A DNA stretch of 64,000 bases from DASUCS01 sp041166385 (lineage in GTDB: Bacteria > Actinomycetota > Acidimicrobiia > Acidimicrobiales > JACDCH01), in contig JBEEFW010000098.1 of NCBI GenBank assembly GCA_041166385.1, positions 1 through 64,000 on the forward strand. The letters are read 5' to 3'. The notes beneath the pieces were generated by a model. It did no database searches, was not told the origin of the DNA, and worked only from the letters and a program-made list of their open reading frames with translations. This document shows, one piece after another, positions 34,390 to 42,746 of this stretch (position 1 is the stretch's first letter; each line of letters begins with the position of its first letter). The position numbers and the translations under genes were made by a program.

Positions 34390-35688
34390 TCACGTGCGGC
34401 CGATGCCGCGGTATTCGAAGCCGCGGCGACGCAGTGCCTCGCGGTCGAGCAGGTTGCGACCGTCGATGATGCGTGGCTGCGCGAGCGCTTCCGCGACCTT
34501 GTCGAAGTCGAGCCACCTGAACTCATCCCACTCGGTGAGGACCAGCAGCACCTCGGCGCCGGCACACGCGGCGTACGGGTCGACAACGATCTCGATGCCG
34601 TCGAGCACGGCGGCGCGGCGCGCGTCGAGCGGCGGAACGACGGATGGATCGAACGCGCGCACATCGGCCCCCTTCGCTTGGAGCCGGCTGATCACCTCGA
34701 GCGACGGTGATTCGCGCAAGTCGTCGGTGCGGGCCTTGAACGTGAGACCCCACACCGCGATCGCCTTGCCCTCGACCGATCCGCCCACGAGCTCGATGGC
34801 CTTGTTCGCGACCCGATCGAACTGCTCGGAGTTCACCTCCCTTACACCCTCGAGGAGACCGAACTCATATCCCGCGTCCTCGGCGATGCGAATGAGTGCT
34901 CGTGAGTCCTTGGGGAAACAACTCCCGCCAAAGCCCGGGCCGGGGCGGAGGAACTCGTGGCCGATGCGCTTGTCGTAGCCCATGCCGAGTACGACGTCGT
35001 TCATGTCGGCGCCGACCGCCTCGCAGACGGCGGCGATCGCGTTCACGAAGCTCACCTTCGTCGCGAGGAACGCGTTGCTCGCGTACTTGATGAGCTCCGC
35101 CGACGGAGGGTCGGTCACGATGATCGGAGACGCAATGCCGATGTAGAGCGACGCGACGCGCACCGCCGCGGCTTGGTCGTCGGCACCGATCACGATGCGG
35201 TCGGGATGCAAGAAGTCGTGGACGGCCGAGCCCTCGCGCAGGAACTCGGGGTTCGACACCACCGAGACGTCGCCCCGCCCCAACGCCTGCTCGACCACTC
35301 GAGTCGAGCCGACCGGCACGGTCGACTTGTTCACAACGACCGTCTCGGGCTGCAGATGCGGTCCGATCTCCATCGCCGCCGACTCGATGTACGACAGGTC
35401 GGCCGAACCGTCGGCGCCTTGCGGCGTCGGCACGCACAGGTAGATGAACTCGCTCTGCGCCGCGGCTTCGACGGATCCGACGACGAACTTCAGTCGTCCG
35501 CCGTTCACCCCTTCGCGCAGCAGGTTCTCGAGCCCCGCTTCGAGGATCGGGATGTCGCCTCGATTGAGCTGCTCGACGCGCTGGACATCGACATCGGTGC
35601 ACGTCACGTCGTGACCGAGGTGGGCAAAGCAGACGCCGGTGGTCAACCCGACGTAGCCACATCCGACGACGGTGATTCGACTGGCCAT
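34390..35688 (-). CDS. ugd: UDP-glucose 6-dehydrogenase
   Basis: A 432-residue enzyme that oxidises UDP-glucose to UDP-glucuronate with NAD. The N-terminal Rossmann motif is VVGCGYVGLTTGVCFAHLG. Catalytic residues lie in LIKYASNAFLATKVSF (Lys) and GPGFGGSCFPKDSRAL (Cys). The C-terminal UDP-binding domain includes WGLTFKARTDDLRESPSL. ATG at 35688 overlaps the LCP stop by one base; a TTG two codons earlier is less likely. With uxs it gives the UDP-xylose branch. Confidence 0.95.
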   Translation of the reverse strand: MASRITVVGCGYVGLTTGVCFAHLGHDVTCTDVDVQRVEQLNRGDIPILEAGLENLLREGVNGGRLKFVVGSVEAAAQSEFIYLCVPTPQGADGSADLSYIESAAMEIGPHLQPETVVVNKSTVPVGSTRVVEQALGRGDVSVVSNPEFLREGSAVHDFLHPDRIVIGADDQAAAVRVASLYIGIASPIIVTDPPSAELIKYASNAFLATKVSFVNAIAAVCEAVGADMNDVVLGMGYDKRIGHEFLRPGPGFGGSCFPKDSRALIRIAEDAGYEFGLLEGVREVNSEQFDRVANKAIELVGGSVEGKAIAVWGLTFKARTDDLRESPSLEVISRLQAKGADVRAFDPSVVPPLDARRAAVLDGIEIVVDPYAACAGAEVLLVLTEWDEFRWLDFDKVAEALAQPRIIDGRNLLDREALRRRGFEYRGIGRT

Positions 35689-37145
35689 CAGCAATGAACG
35701 TCCTGTGGTGTTTGTGGCACGACACCGATCGAGGTGGTCGTGATCGACGATGGGGGTACGCCCGGCACGGTCGTTGTCGTCGTGGTGGTCGTTGTCGTCG
35801 TCTTTGGAGTCGGGGCCGTTGTCGTCGTGGGCAGCTCCGGCAAAGGACCGGGTTCCGAGCGCACACCCTGCCAGTCGGCTCCAATGACCACGCTGAGGTC
35901 CGTGTCGATCAAGTACTCAACCTCTTCGAAGATCGGCGGAACGACGAGATAGCTCCCAACCTGCTGCGCCCGCGCCTCGCTGCCTCGAAGGTACCTGATC
36001 GTCGTCTGAGCAAAGTCGAAGGAGCCGGCATTGCTGATGTAACCGTCAGGGATGCTGAAACCAACGGCACGAAGTTGACTTGCTGCGACTTCGCCCATAC
36101 CCGCGGTCAGTGTGCCGTTCTGGACAACGACGAGGACGCTGTCGTTGGTGTTGGCGTCGACGCCTCGGAAGATGTTGAGGATTGGTTCGGCCTCCGCGGC
36201 CTTCATCAGCACGACCGACCCGCCGCCCTTGTTGGCCGAGACGACGGGCAATGAGTAGATCTGGAGATTGTCGGGGTTGAAGTCCTTGAAGCGCTTGCCG
36301 ACTTCGACGAGATCGGCCGGCGTGATCGTCGGATCGAGGTGCAGGGCGCTCGTTCCTGCACTGATCAGATCGTTGAGCACCGCCGGATTGCGGGCGCCCT
36401 TGTCGATGGCCCGGCGAATGACCTTGCGGATGAACTCCTGTTGTCGGCTGATGCGACCGAGGTCGCCCGTCGGATCCGTTCGCCACCGACCGTCGACTTG
36501 GTACTCGTACGCGCGCGAGCGCGCGAATGCGAGCGCCTGAATCGGATCGAGGGTGATGCAACCGGGCTCCGGCACGTTGAGTCCGGTCTTGATGTCGCGC
36601 ACGGGAGAAGGGAAGTAGATGGGGACGCCGTCGATCGCGGCCACGACACTACGGAACGCGAAGAAGTTCATCTCGATGTAGTGGTTGATCGGAATGCCGA
36701 AATCATTCTTGATCGTGTCGATCAATCGTCTCGGCCCGCCCTGGATCGCGGAGTTGATGCGATCACTGCCGCGCAGTCCTGCGATCGGCAGGTACAGATC
36801 ACGCGGCAGGGAGAGCAGTTGCGCTTGGTCTGATGTCGGATCGATGCGCAGCACCATGACCACATCAGACCGCAGGCCGCCAGGCCGTCCGATCAGTACT
36901 GGATCCTTGGGATCGAGGCCTTCGGCGGAGTCGGTGCCGACGATCAGGATGTTCTCTGGCGCGGAGGGAAGCGTCTTGTCGATCGGCGTCAGCGAGTTCC
37001 CCAACTCGACGCGTCCGATCGCGCTGACCTTTCCGTAGAAGTACGCCAGGCTGCCCGCGGTGAGCAGGCAGATCATGACCAGGCAGATGTTGAACGAGAT
37101 CAGCAATCGCTGCGGCCACGTTCGCCGCGGTTTCAGCTCACTCAA
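35688..37145 (-). CDS. LytR-CpsA-Psr (LCP) cell-wall glycopolymer ligase
   Basis: A 485-residue membrane-anchored enzyme expected to attach lipid-linked glycan to peptidoglycan outside the membrane. One helix lies at residues 13-36. The LCP domain (about 65-250) shows ILIVGTDS, RSDVVMVLRID, LSLPRDLYLPI and SDRINSAIQGG. A LytR_C domain (about 335-430: VLVVVQNGTLTAGMGEVAASQ) follows. The tail after 435 is low-complexity Thr/Pro with a long threonine run. The start is TTG at 37145, overlapping the acyl-CoA dehydrogenase stop by 8 bases. It sits at the head of the ugd-uxs-glycosyltransferase genes, which fits attachment of that polymer. Confidence 0.92.
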   Translation of the reverse strand: MSELKPRRTWPQRLLISFNICLVMICLLTAGSLAYFYGKVSAIGRVELGNSLTPIDKTLPSAPENILIVGTDSAEGLDPKDPVLIGRPGGLRSDVVMVLRIDPTSDQAQLLSLPRDLYLPIAGLRGSDRINSAIQGGPRRLIDTIKNDFGIPINHYIEMNFFAFRSVVAAIDGVPIYFPSPVRDIKTGLNVPEPGCITLDPIQALAFARSRAYEYQVDGRWRTDPTGDLGRISRQQEFIRKVIRRAIDKGARNPAVLNDLISAGTSALHLDPTITPADLVEVGKRFKDFNPDNLQIYSLPVVSANKGGGSVVLMKAAEAEPILNIFRGVDANTNDSVLVVVQNGTLTAGMGEVAASQLRAVGFSIPDGYISNAGSFDFAQTTIRYLRGSEARAQQVGSYLVVPPIFEEVEYLIDTDLSVVIGADWQGVRSEPGPLPELPTTTTAPTPKTTTTTTTTTTTVPGVPPSSITTTSIGVVPQTPQDVHC

Positions 37146-38298
37146 CTGGCAGCCCCAGCTCGCGGGCGATCACGAGCCGCTGGATCTCGCTCGTGCCTTC
37201 TCCGATCTCCAGGATCTTGGCGTCGCGGTAGAAGCGACTGACGGGCGTCTCGTCGATGAAGCCGTACCCGCCGAATATCTGGGTCGCTTCGCGCGTTGCC
37301 GTGATGGCGCCCTCGGTCGCGTACAGCTTCGCCATGGCGGCAGCTTGCTTGAAGGGACGGCCCGTGTCCCGTCGCCATGCGGCGTCGTAGGTGAGGAGCC
37401 GAGCGTTGGCCGCCAGGACCGCGAGGTCGGCACACTTGAACGCAATGGCCTGGTTCGCGCCGATCGGCTTGCCGAACGCGTTGCGGTCCTTGGCGTACTG
37501 GGTGGACAGCTCGAGACACGCCTCGATCGCACCAACGGCCAGCGCGGCGATCGCCACCCGCCCTTCGTCGAGGATCGACAGGAACTGCGCGAACCCGCGG
37601 CCGCGCTCCCCGAGAAGGTTGGCGGCCGGGACGCGACAACCGTCGAAAGTGAGCCCGTGCGTGTCCGACGCGTGCCAGCCCATCTTGCGGTACGACGGCT
37701 GCACGGTGAGCCCGGGCGTGCCTGCCGGCACGACGATCGCGCTGATCTCTCCCGTTCCGGTTCGTGCCGTCACGGTGATGATCGAAGTGATGGGTGTGCC
37801 CGAGTTCGTGATGAATGCCTTCTCGCCGTCGATCACCCATTCATCGGTGGTGTCGTCGAGAGCTGCCTTGGTGCGGGTGCCGCCGGCGTCGCTGCCGGCT
37901 TCGGGCTCCGTCAAACCGAAGGCGCCGAGCGTGCGGCCGGCGCAGAGATCGGGGAGCCAGCGCTGCTTCTGCTCCTCGGTGCCGAACGAGTAGATCGGGT
38001 TCGCACCCAGGCCAACCCCGGCCTCGAGTGTGATCGCCATCGAGTGGTCGACGCGCGCCAGCTCTTCGATGGCGACGCACAACGTGGTGAGGTCCGCGCC
38101 GCCGCCGCCGTACTCCTCCGGGAACGGCAACCCGAACAGCCCCAACTCCCCCATCCGCAACACGACATCGACCGGAAACGTGTGATCGCGGTCCCATGCC
38201 TCCGCGTGCGGCGCGATCTCGGCGTGCGCGAAGTCGCGTACGAGAGACCGCAACGCCTCTTGTTCGTCACTCAATTCGAACGATGCGGGCACGACCAT
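37138..38298 (-). CDS. Acyl-CoA dehydrogenase
   Basis: A 386-residue FAD enzyme of beta-oxidation or branched amino-acid breakdown. Landmarks are PFPEEYGGGGADLTT, FGLTEPEAGSDAGGT, EWVIDGEKAFITNSGTP, AFGKPIGANQAIAFKCADLA, and the C-terminus FGGYGFIDETPVSRFYRDAKI followed by EIGEGTSEIQRLVIAREL with the catalytic Glu. It resembles mycobacterial FadE25. ATG is at 38298; a GTG two codons in (38292) lies 8 bases after a TACGAT element and may be the real leaderless start. Its stop overlaps the LCP start. Confidence 0.93.
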   Translation of the reverse strand: MVVPASFELSDEQEALRSLVRDFAHAEIAPHAEAWDRDHTFPVDVVLRMGELGLFGLPFPEEYGGGGADLTTLCVAIEELARVDHSMAITLEAGVGLGANPIYSFGTEEQKQRWLPDLCAGRTLGAFGLTEPEAGSDAGGTRTKAALDDTTDEWVIDGEKAFITNSGTPITSIITVTARTGTGEISAIVVPAGTPGLTVQPSYRKMGWHASDTHGLTFDGCRVPAANLLGERGRGFAQFLSILDEGRVAIAALAVGAIEACLELSTQYAKDRNAFGKPIGANQAIAFKCADLAVLAANARLLTYDAAWRRDTGRPFKQAAAMAKLYATEGAITATREATQIFGGYGFIDETPVSRFYRDAKILEIGEGTSEIQRLVIARELGLPVE

Positions 38299-38300
38299 CG

Positions 38301-38310
38301 ATCGTAGGGT
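38301..38310. promoter_or_regulatory. Two overlapping divergent -10 elements (acyl-CoA dehydrogenase / pabB)
   Basis: TACGAT on the minus strand (38301-38306) and TAGGGT on the plus strand (38305-38310) share the TA at 38305-38306. The minus GTG at 38292 is 8 bases away and the plus GTG at 38317 is 6 bases away. The start codons of the two divergent genes are only 13-25 bases apart, so little else can serve as promoter. Confidence 0.55.
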
Positions 38311-39336
38311 GTGGCAGTGACCGCGCCGGCCCTTGCAGTGCTCGATGGGCGCCTGTTCACCGACGTGGTCGACGTGACGTCGGACCTCGCCGCGCTCGAC
38401 GGCCACGGGTTGTGGGCGGTCGTGCTGCCGTTCGACGGACCGCCGGTTTGTGCCCGTTTTGCCCGGGCGCGTCCGGCCGTGCCGTGGCCGGGCGACCCGT
38501 GGGTCGGTCCCGCTCTGGCCGCCTGGTCGTCGAGCCTCGACCAAGGTGCGTTCAGCGGTGGCGTCGTTGCCATCCGCGCCGCGATCGCGGCCGGCGACGT
38601 GTATCAGGTGAACCTGACCCGACGACTGTCGGCGCCGCTGCCGCGAGGTGCGGACGTTGCTGCGCTCGGCGCGGCCCTCGCCGACCTGAACCCCGCGCCG
38701 TACTCCGCGGTCGTGCGCGTGCCGAGCCACGGGATCCACGTGGCGTCTGCGTCGCCCGAGCTGTTTCTGCGACGCGATGGCAGCGTCGTCACCAGCTCTC
38801 CGATCAAGGGCACCGCGTCGACGCCCGACGGCTTCACGGCAAAGGACCGGGCCGAGAACGTGATGATCGTCGATCTCGTGCGCAACGACCTCGGGCGCGT
38901 CTGCGAGTTCGGGACCGTGAAGGTGCCGGCGCTGTGGTCGGTCGAGTCGCACCCAGGGCTGTGCCACCTGGTGTCGACGGTGTCAGGGCGATTGCGCGCC
39001 GGCGTCGGCTGGGCCGGCGTGATCGCGGCGACGTTCCCTCCCGGGTCGGTCACGGGCGCTCCGAAGCTCGCGGCGATCGATCATCTGCGGCGGCTCGAGC
39101 CCGTACCTCGCGATCTGTACTGCGGTGCCGTCGGGTGGGTCGACGCCGATCGGTGCCTCGGCGAGCTCAACGTGGCGATCCGCACCTTCTGGTTCGATGA
39201 CGGGATGATCCACTTCGGCACGGGCGGCGCGATCACGTGGGACTCCACGCCTGACGGCGAGTGGGAGGAGACCGAGCTGAAGGCGCGCCGCTTGGTGCGC
39301 GTGGCGAGTGGACAACCGGTGGGCGCGCTGTCGTGA
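38311..39336 (+). CDS. pabB: Aminodeoxychorismate synthase component I (PabB-like)
   Basis: A 341-residue chorismate-binding enzyme. It makes 4-amino-4-deoxychorismate for folate. The C-terminal domain motifs are VYQVNLTRRLSAPLP, SASPELFLRR, SSPIKGTAS (the PIKG lysine typical of PabB rather than TrpE), DRAENVMIVDLVRNDLGRVC, FPPGSVTGAPKLAAI and GTGGAITWDSTPDGEWEET. The N-terminal half is shorter than in E. coli PabB (453 residues), as in other actinobacteria. GTG 38311 or GTG 38317 may start it; the latter is 6 bases from a -10 element. pabC follows with a 4-base overlap. Confidence 0.88.
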   Translation: MAVTAPALAVLDGRLFTDVVDVTSDLAALDGHGLWAVVLPFDGPPVCARFARARPAVPWPGDPWVGPALAAWSSSLDQGAFSGGVVAIRAAIAAGDVYQVNLTRRLSAPLPRGADVAALGAALADLNPAPYSAVVRVPSHGIHVASASPELFLRRDGSVVTSSPIKGTASTPDGFTAKDRAENVMIVDLVRNDLGRVCEFGTVKVPALWSVESHPGLCHLVSTVSGRLRAGVGWAGVIAATFPPGSVTGAPKLAAIDHLRRLEPVPRDLYCGAVGWVDADRCLGELNVAIRTFWFDDGMIHFGTGGAITWDSTPDGEWEETELKARRLVRVASGQPVGALS

Positions 39337-40157
39337 AGATCTACGTGAACGGCGCGCTGGTGCCCGAAGAGGCCGCTGTGCTGCCGGTGAGCGATCACGG
39401 CTTGACCGTCGGCGACGGGCTCTTCGAGACGATGAAGGTCGTCGACGGCGTTGCGTTCGCGATCGGCCGCCACCTGGCACGACTCCGGCGCACTGCGTCC
39501 GGGCTCGGACTCGTGGTTCCGCGGGACGCCGAGCTACGCGACGCGATCGAGTCCACCGTGGCGGCCAACGGACCGTCGGTCGGACGAGTGCGTATGACGG
39601 TCACCGGCGGCACCGGTCCCGCCGGCACGTCACGCGGTTCTGGTCCCCCGACCGTGCTCGTGCAGTGCGCGCCGGCGACGGTGTGGCCTGCAACGGCGAA
39701 CGTCGTCACCGTGCCGTGGCCGCGCAACGAGCGCGGCGTGCTCGCGGGACTCAAGACGACGTCGTACGCCGACAACGTCATCGCGTACTCGTATGCGGAG
39801 GCGCGTGGCGGCGACGAGGCGCTGTTCGCCAACACACAAGACAACCTGTGCGAGGGCACGGGTACGAATGTGTTCGTCGTGGTCGGCGGCCGGTTGATCA
39901 CTCCCCCACTGAGCGCGGGGTGTCTCGCCGGCGTCACTCGAGAGCTGCTGCTCGAAGTCGATCCCTCGATCGAGGAGGCCGACGTCCCGATGTCGGTGTT
40001 CGCGACTGTCGAGGAGGCGTTTCTGTCCTCGAGCACGCGGGACGTGCAGCCGATCGCGTCGATCGATGGTCAATCGCTCGCAGGTTGTGGCGGCACGCTG
40101 ACGGTCGCGGCGCGGGACCGGTTGGCTGCCCTACAGGCCCGAACCTTCGACCCGTAG
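39333..40157 (+). CDS. pabC: Aminodeoxychorismate lyase (PabC, class IV PLP enzyme)
   Basis: A 274-residue fold-type IV PLP enzyme. It releases pyruvate from aminodeoxychorismate to give p-aminobenzoate. Landmarks are VNGALVPEEAAVLPVSDHGLT, DGLFETMKVVDG, the PLP lysine in LAGLKTTSYADNVIA, and CEGTGTNVFVVVGGRLITP. A branched-chain or D-amino-acid aminotransferase of the same fold is the alternative; the pabB neighbour and GTGA overlap favour PabC. Its last 27 bases overlap birA, transcribed the other way. Confidence 0.88.
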   Translation: MKIYVNGALVPEEAAVLPVSDHGLTVGDGLFETMKVVDGVAFAIGRHLARLRRTASGLGLVVPRDAELRDAIESTVAANGPSVGRVRMTVTGGTGPAGTSRGSGPPTVLVQCAPATVWPATANVVTVPWPRNERGVLAGLKTTSYADNVIAYSYAEARGGDEALFANTQDNLCEGTGTNVFVVVGGRLITPPLSAGCLAGVTRELLLEVDPSIEEADVPMSVFATVEEAFLSSSTRDVQPIASIDGQSLAGCGGTLTVAARDRLAALQARTFDP

Positions 40158-40886
40158 ATGGTGCACGTCGCCGACCGCGATCGTGCGGTCGCCGACGATC
40201 AGATGGCCTTCGCTCGTGACGTCAGACGCGATGCCCTCGATGGTCTCCGAGCCGAGGTCGACGCGCACTCGCCGTCCGAGGGTTGCAGAGGCGTCGCGCC
40301 ACGCCGCGACGATCGTTCCGTCTCGCAGGTCGTCATAGTGCGCGTCGAGCCGCTGCAGCAGTCGCACGAGCAGCTGCTCGCGATCGACCTCGTGACCGGC
40401 GATGTGGTTGATCGACGTCGCGATGTCGCGGAGCTCGTCGGGGAGCTCCACCGGCCAGTTCACGTTGATGCCGATGCCGAGCACCACCGCCACCTCGCGC
40501 TCGGACGGCCAGTGCGCTTCCGCGAGGATGCCGGCGAGCTTGCGATCGACGGCCGAGCCGTCACCCGGCCACACGAGGTCGTTCGGCCACTTCAACCGCG
40601 GCCGGAAGCCGGCCAGGCCGTGGACGGCGTCCGCCGCGGCGAGCGCGATGGCCATCGAACTGAGGCCGGCGACGCTCGCCGGTGGCCGTAGGAGCACCGA
40701 CACCAGCAGCGACGCGGCCGGAGGCGCCACGAACGAGCGGCCGGCACGGCCACGACCGGCGGTCTGATGATCGGCGACGAGCACCACGCCCTCCGGAGCA
40801 CCGTGGCGGGCGAGGGCGAGCAGATCAGCGTTGGTCGATCCGGTTTCGTCGACCCAACGGACGTCGGCGAAGCGGGTGTTGACCAT
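40131..40886 (-). CDS. birA: Biotin--[acetyl-CoA carboxylase] ligase
   Basis: A 251-residue biotin protein ligase. It activates biotin to biotinyl-AMP and loads carboxyl carrier domains. The N-terminus enters the catalytic domain directly (WVDETGSTNADLLALA). The adenylate loop is TAGRGRAGRSFVAPP, followed by RLKWPNDLVWPG and GIGINVNWP. The helix-turn-helix of E. coli BirA is absent, so it is not a repressor. ATG is at 40886. The divergent neighbour encodes a biotinylated carboxylase subunit, its obvious substrate. Confidence 0.92.
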   Translation of the reverse strand: MVNTRFADVRWVDETGSTNADLLALARHGAPEGVVLVADHQTAGRGRAGRSFVAPPAASLLVSVLLRPPASVAGLSSMAIALAAADAVHGLAGFRPRLKWPNDLVWPGDGSAVDRKLAGILAEAHWPSEREVAVVLGIGINVNWPVELPDELRDIATSINHIAGHEVDREQLLVRLLQRLDAHYDDLRDGTIVAAWRDASATLGRRVRVDLGSETIEGIASDVTSEGHLIVGDRTIAVGDVHHLRVEGSGL

Positions 40887-40931
40887 CGCCCTTTTCGCGA
40901 CGTCGCCTGGCACGGCAGTAAACATACGGCC

Positions 40932-42713
40932 GTGTTCGCCAAGGTCCTGATCGCCAACCGAGCCGAGATCGCCGTCCGCGTGATCCGCGCCTGCCGCGAG
41001 CTCGGCATCACTTCTGTGGCGGTGTACTCCGAGCTCGACCGAGATGCCCTGCACGTCCGGCTGGCCGACGAGGCCTACGCGCTCGGCGGGCAGACCGCAG
41101 CAGAGAGCTACCTCAACACGGAGAAGATCCTCGAGATCATCGAGCGGTCCGGCGCCGAGGCGGTGCATCCCGGTTACGGGGTCTTCTCGGAGAACACCGA
41201 CTTCGCCCGCGCCATCGGCGCCAAAGGCGTGACGTTCATCGGTCCGCCACCCGAGGCGATCGAGGTGATGGGCGACAAGGTGTCGTCGCGTCGCGCCGCG
41301 GAGGCCGCCGGTGTGGTCGGCGTGCCGGGCACCACCGAGTTCCTCACCTCGGCCGACGAGGTGATCGCGTTCGGGAATTCGAACGGGTGGCCCGTCGCGA
41401 TCAAGGCGGCGTTCGGTGGCGGCGGACGCGGCATGCGCGTGGTGCAATCAGCGGACGAGGCGGCCGCGGCGTTGGAGTCGGCGCAGTCGGAGGCGTTGAA
41501 GGGTTTCGGGCGCGGCGAGTGCTACGTCGAGCGGTACCTCACGTGGCCGCGGCACGTCGAGATGCAGGTGTTCGGCGACACGCACGGCAACTACGTGTGG
41601 CTCGGCGAGCGCGATTGCTCCGCGCAGCGGCGACATCAAAAGTTGATCGAAGAGAGCCCCGCGCCCGCGCTGGCCGACGATGTGCGGCAGGCGATGGGCG
41701 CGGCCGCGGTGAAGGTGGCGGCCGCGTGCGGGTACGTGAACGCCGGCACGGTCGAGTTCCTGTACCAGGACGGCGACTTCTACTTCCTCGAAATGAACAC
41801 GCGGCTACAGGTCGAGCACCCGGTGACGGAGATGGTGACCGGGCTGGATCTCGTTGCTGAGCAGCTGCGCGTCGCGGCGGGCGAGCCGTTGTCGTTCACG
41901 CAGGAGTCGGTGATCGCGGGCACGCGGGGGCATGCGATCGAGGTGCGCATCAACGCCGAGAACCCGGCGGGCGGACGTTTTCTGCCGTCGCCCGGTCCGA
42001 TCACGAAGCTGCGAGTGCCGCAGGGCCTCGGTGTGCGATGGGACGGTGGGTTCGAGGCGGGCGACGAGGTCAGCCAGTACTACGACAACCTCGTCGGCAA
42101 GCTCGTCGTATGGGGCGCTGATCGCAACGTTGCCATCGCGCGGATGCTGCGCGCGTTGGGCGAGCTCGAGGTCGAAGGCATCGCGACGACGAAGCCGGCG
42201 GACATCGCGATTCTGTCGCACCCCGACTTCGTCGCGGCGACGCACTCGACGAAGTGGGTGGAGGACACGCTCGATCTGTCCGACGTCACGAGCGATGCGG
42301 GCGCGGCGTCGCCGTCGGTGGGCGCCGAGGGGGAGCCGAAGGTGCGGCGCGACGTCGACGTCGAGGTGAACGGACGCAAGTACTCGGTCGCGGTGTGGGT
42401 GCCGGATGTGGGGCCAACGGTCGTCGCGGGTGGGGCCGGCGGCGCGCCCGCCGCCCGTCCTCGCCGCGCGGCGAGCGCCAGCGCCGCGGTTGCAGCCGGC
42501 AGCGGCAAGATCGCCGTGCCGATGCAGGGCACGATCGTGAAGGTGCTGGTTGCCGTCGGCGACAGCGTCGAAGCCGGTCAGGCGCTGTGCGTGCTCGAGG
42601 CGATGAAGATGGAGAACAACATCAACGCCGACAAGGCCGGCACCGTCACCGAGATCAAGGTCACCCCCGGCCAATCCGTCGGCACCGGCGACATCGTCAT
42701 CGTCATCGAGTAG
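40932..42713 (+). CDS. Acyl-CoA carboxylase alpha subunit (biotin carboxylase + BCCP)
   Basis: A 593-residue AccA3-type subunit for acetyl/propionyl-CoA carboxylase. The biotin carboxylase part shows KVLIANRAEIAVRVIRAC, HPGYGVFSENTDFA, the ATP-grasp loop FGGGGRGMRVV, EMNTRLQVEHPVTE and RINAENPAGGRFLPSPG. A linker of low complexity (PAARPRRAASASAAVAAGSG) leads to the BCCP domain with the biotin lysine at about 559 in LEAMKMENN. The start is GTG at 40932. The beta (carboxyltransferase) subunit is not in the window. Propionyl-CoA carboxylation would feed the methylmalonyl-CoA mutase encoded at 46 kb. Confidence 0.93.
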   Translation: MFAKVLIANRAEIAVRVIRACRELGITSVAVYSELDRDALHVRLADEAYALGGQTAAESYLNTEKILEIIERSGAEAVHPGYGVFSENTDFARAIGAKGVTFIGPPPEAIEVMGDKVSSRRAAEAAGVVGVPGTTEFLTSADEVIAFGNSNGWPVAIKAAFGGGGRGMRVVQSADEAAAALESAQSEALKGFGRGECYVERYLTWPRHVEMQVFGDTHGNYVWLGERDCSAQRRHQKLIEESPAPALADDVRQAMGAAAVKVAAACGYVNAGTVEFLYQDGDFYFLEMNTRLQVEHPVTEMVTGLDLVAEQLRVAAGEPLSFTQESVIAGTRGHAIEVRINAENPAGGRFLPSPGPITKLRVPQGLGVRWDGGFEAGDEVSQYYDNLVGKLVVWGADRNVAIARMLRALGELEVEGIATTKPADIAILSHPDFVAATHSTKWVEDTLDLSDVTSDAGAASPSVGAEGEPKVRRDVDVEVNGRKYSVAVWVPDVGPTVVAGGAGGAPAARPRRAASASAAVAAGSGKIAVPMQGTIVKVLVAVGDSVEAGQALCVLEAMKMENNINADKAGTVTEIKVTPGQSVGTGDIVIVIE

Positions 42714-42720
42714 CCCTTTC

Positions 42721-42740
42721 TCGTTCTGGCGTCAGAACGA
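42721..42740. terminator. Short hairpin between convergent carboxylase and lpdA genes
   Basis: TCGTTCTG (42721-42728) and CAGAACGA (42733-42740) pair around a 4-base loop. It lies in the 33-base gap between two convergent stops and can terminate both. No long U-tract. Confidence 0.55.
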
Positions 42741-42746
42741 CAAGAG

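Noticed and set aside
35750..35830. Simple GTC/GTG triplet run resembling a microsatellite
   Set aside because: It is the coding sequence of the Thr-rich tail of the LCP protein, similar to tails of other exported proteins here, so no separate repeat element is needed.
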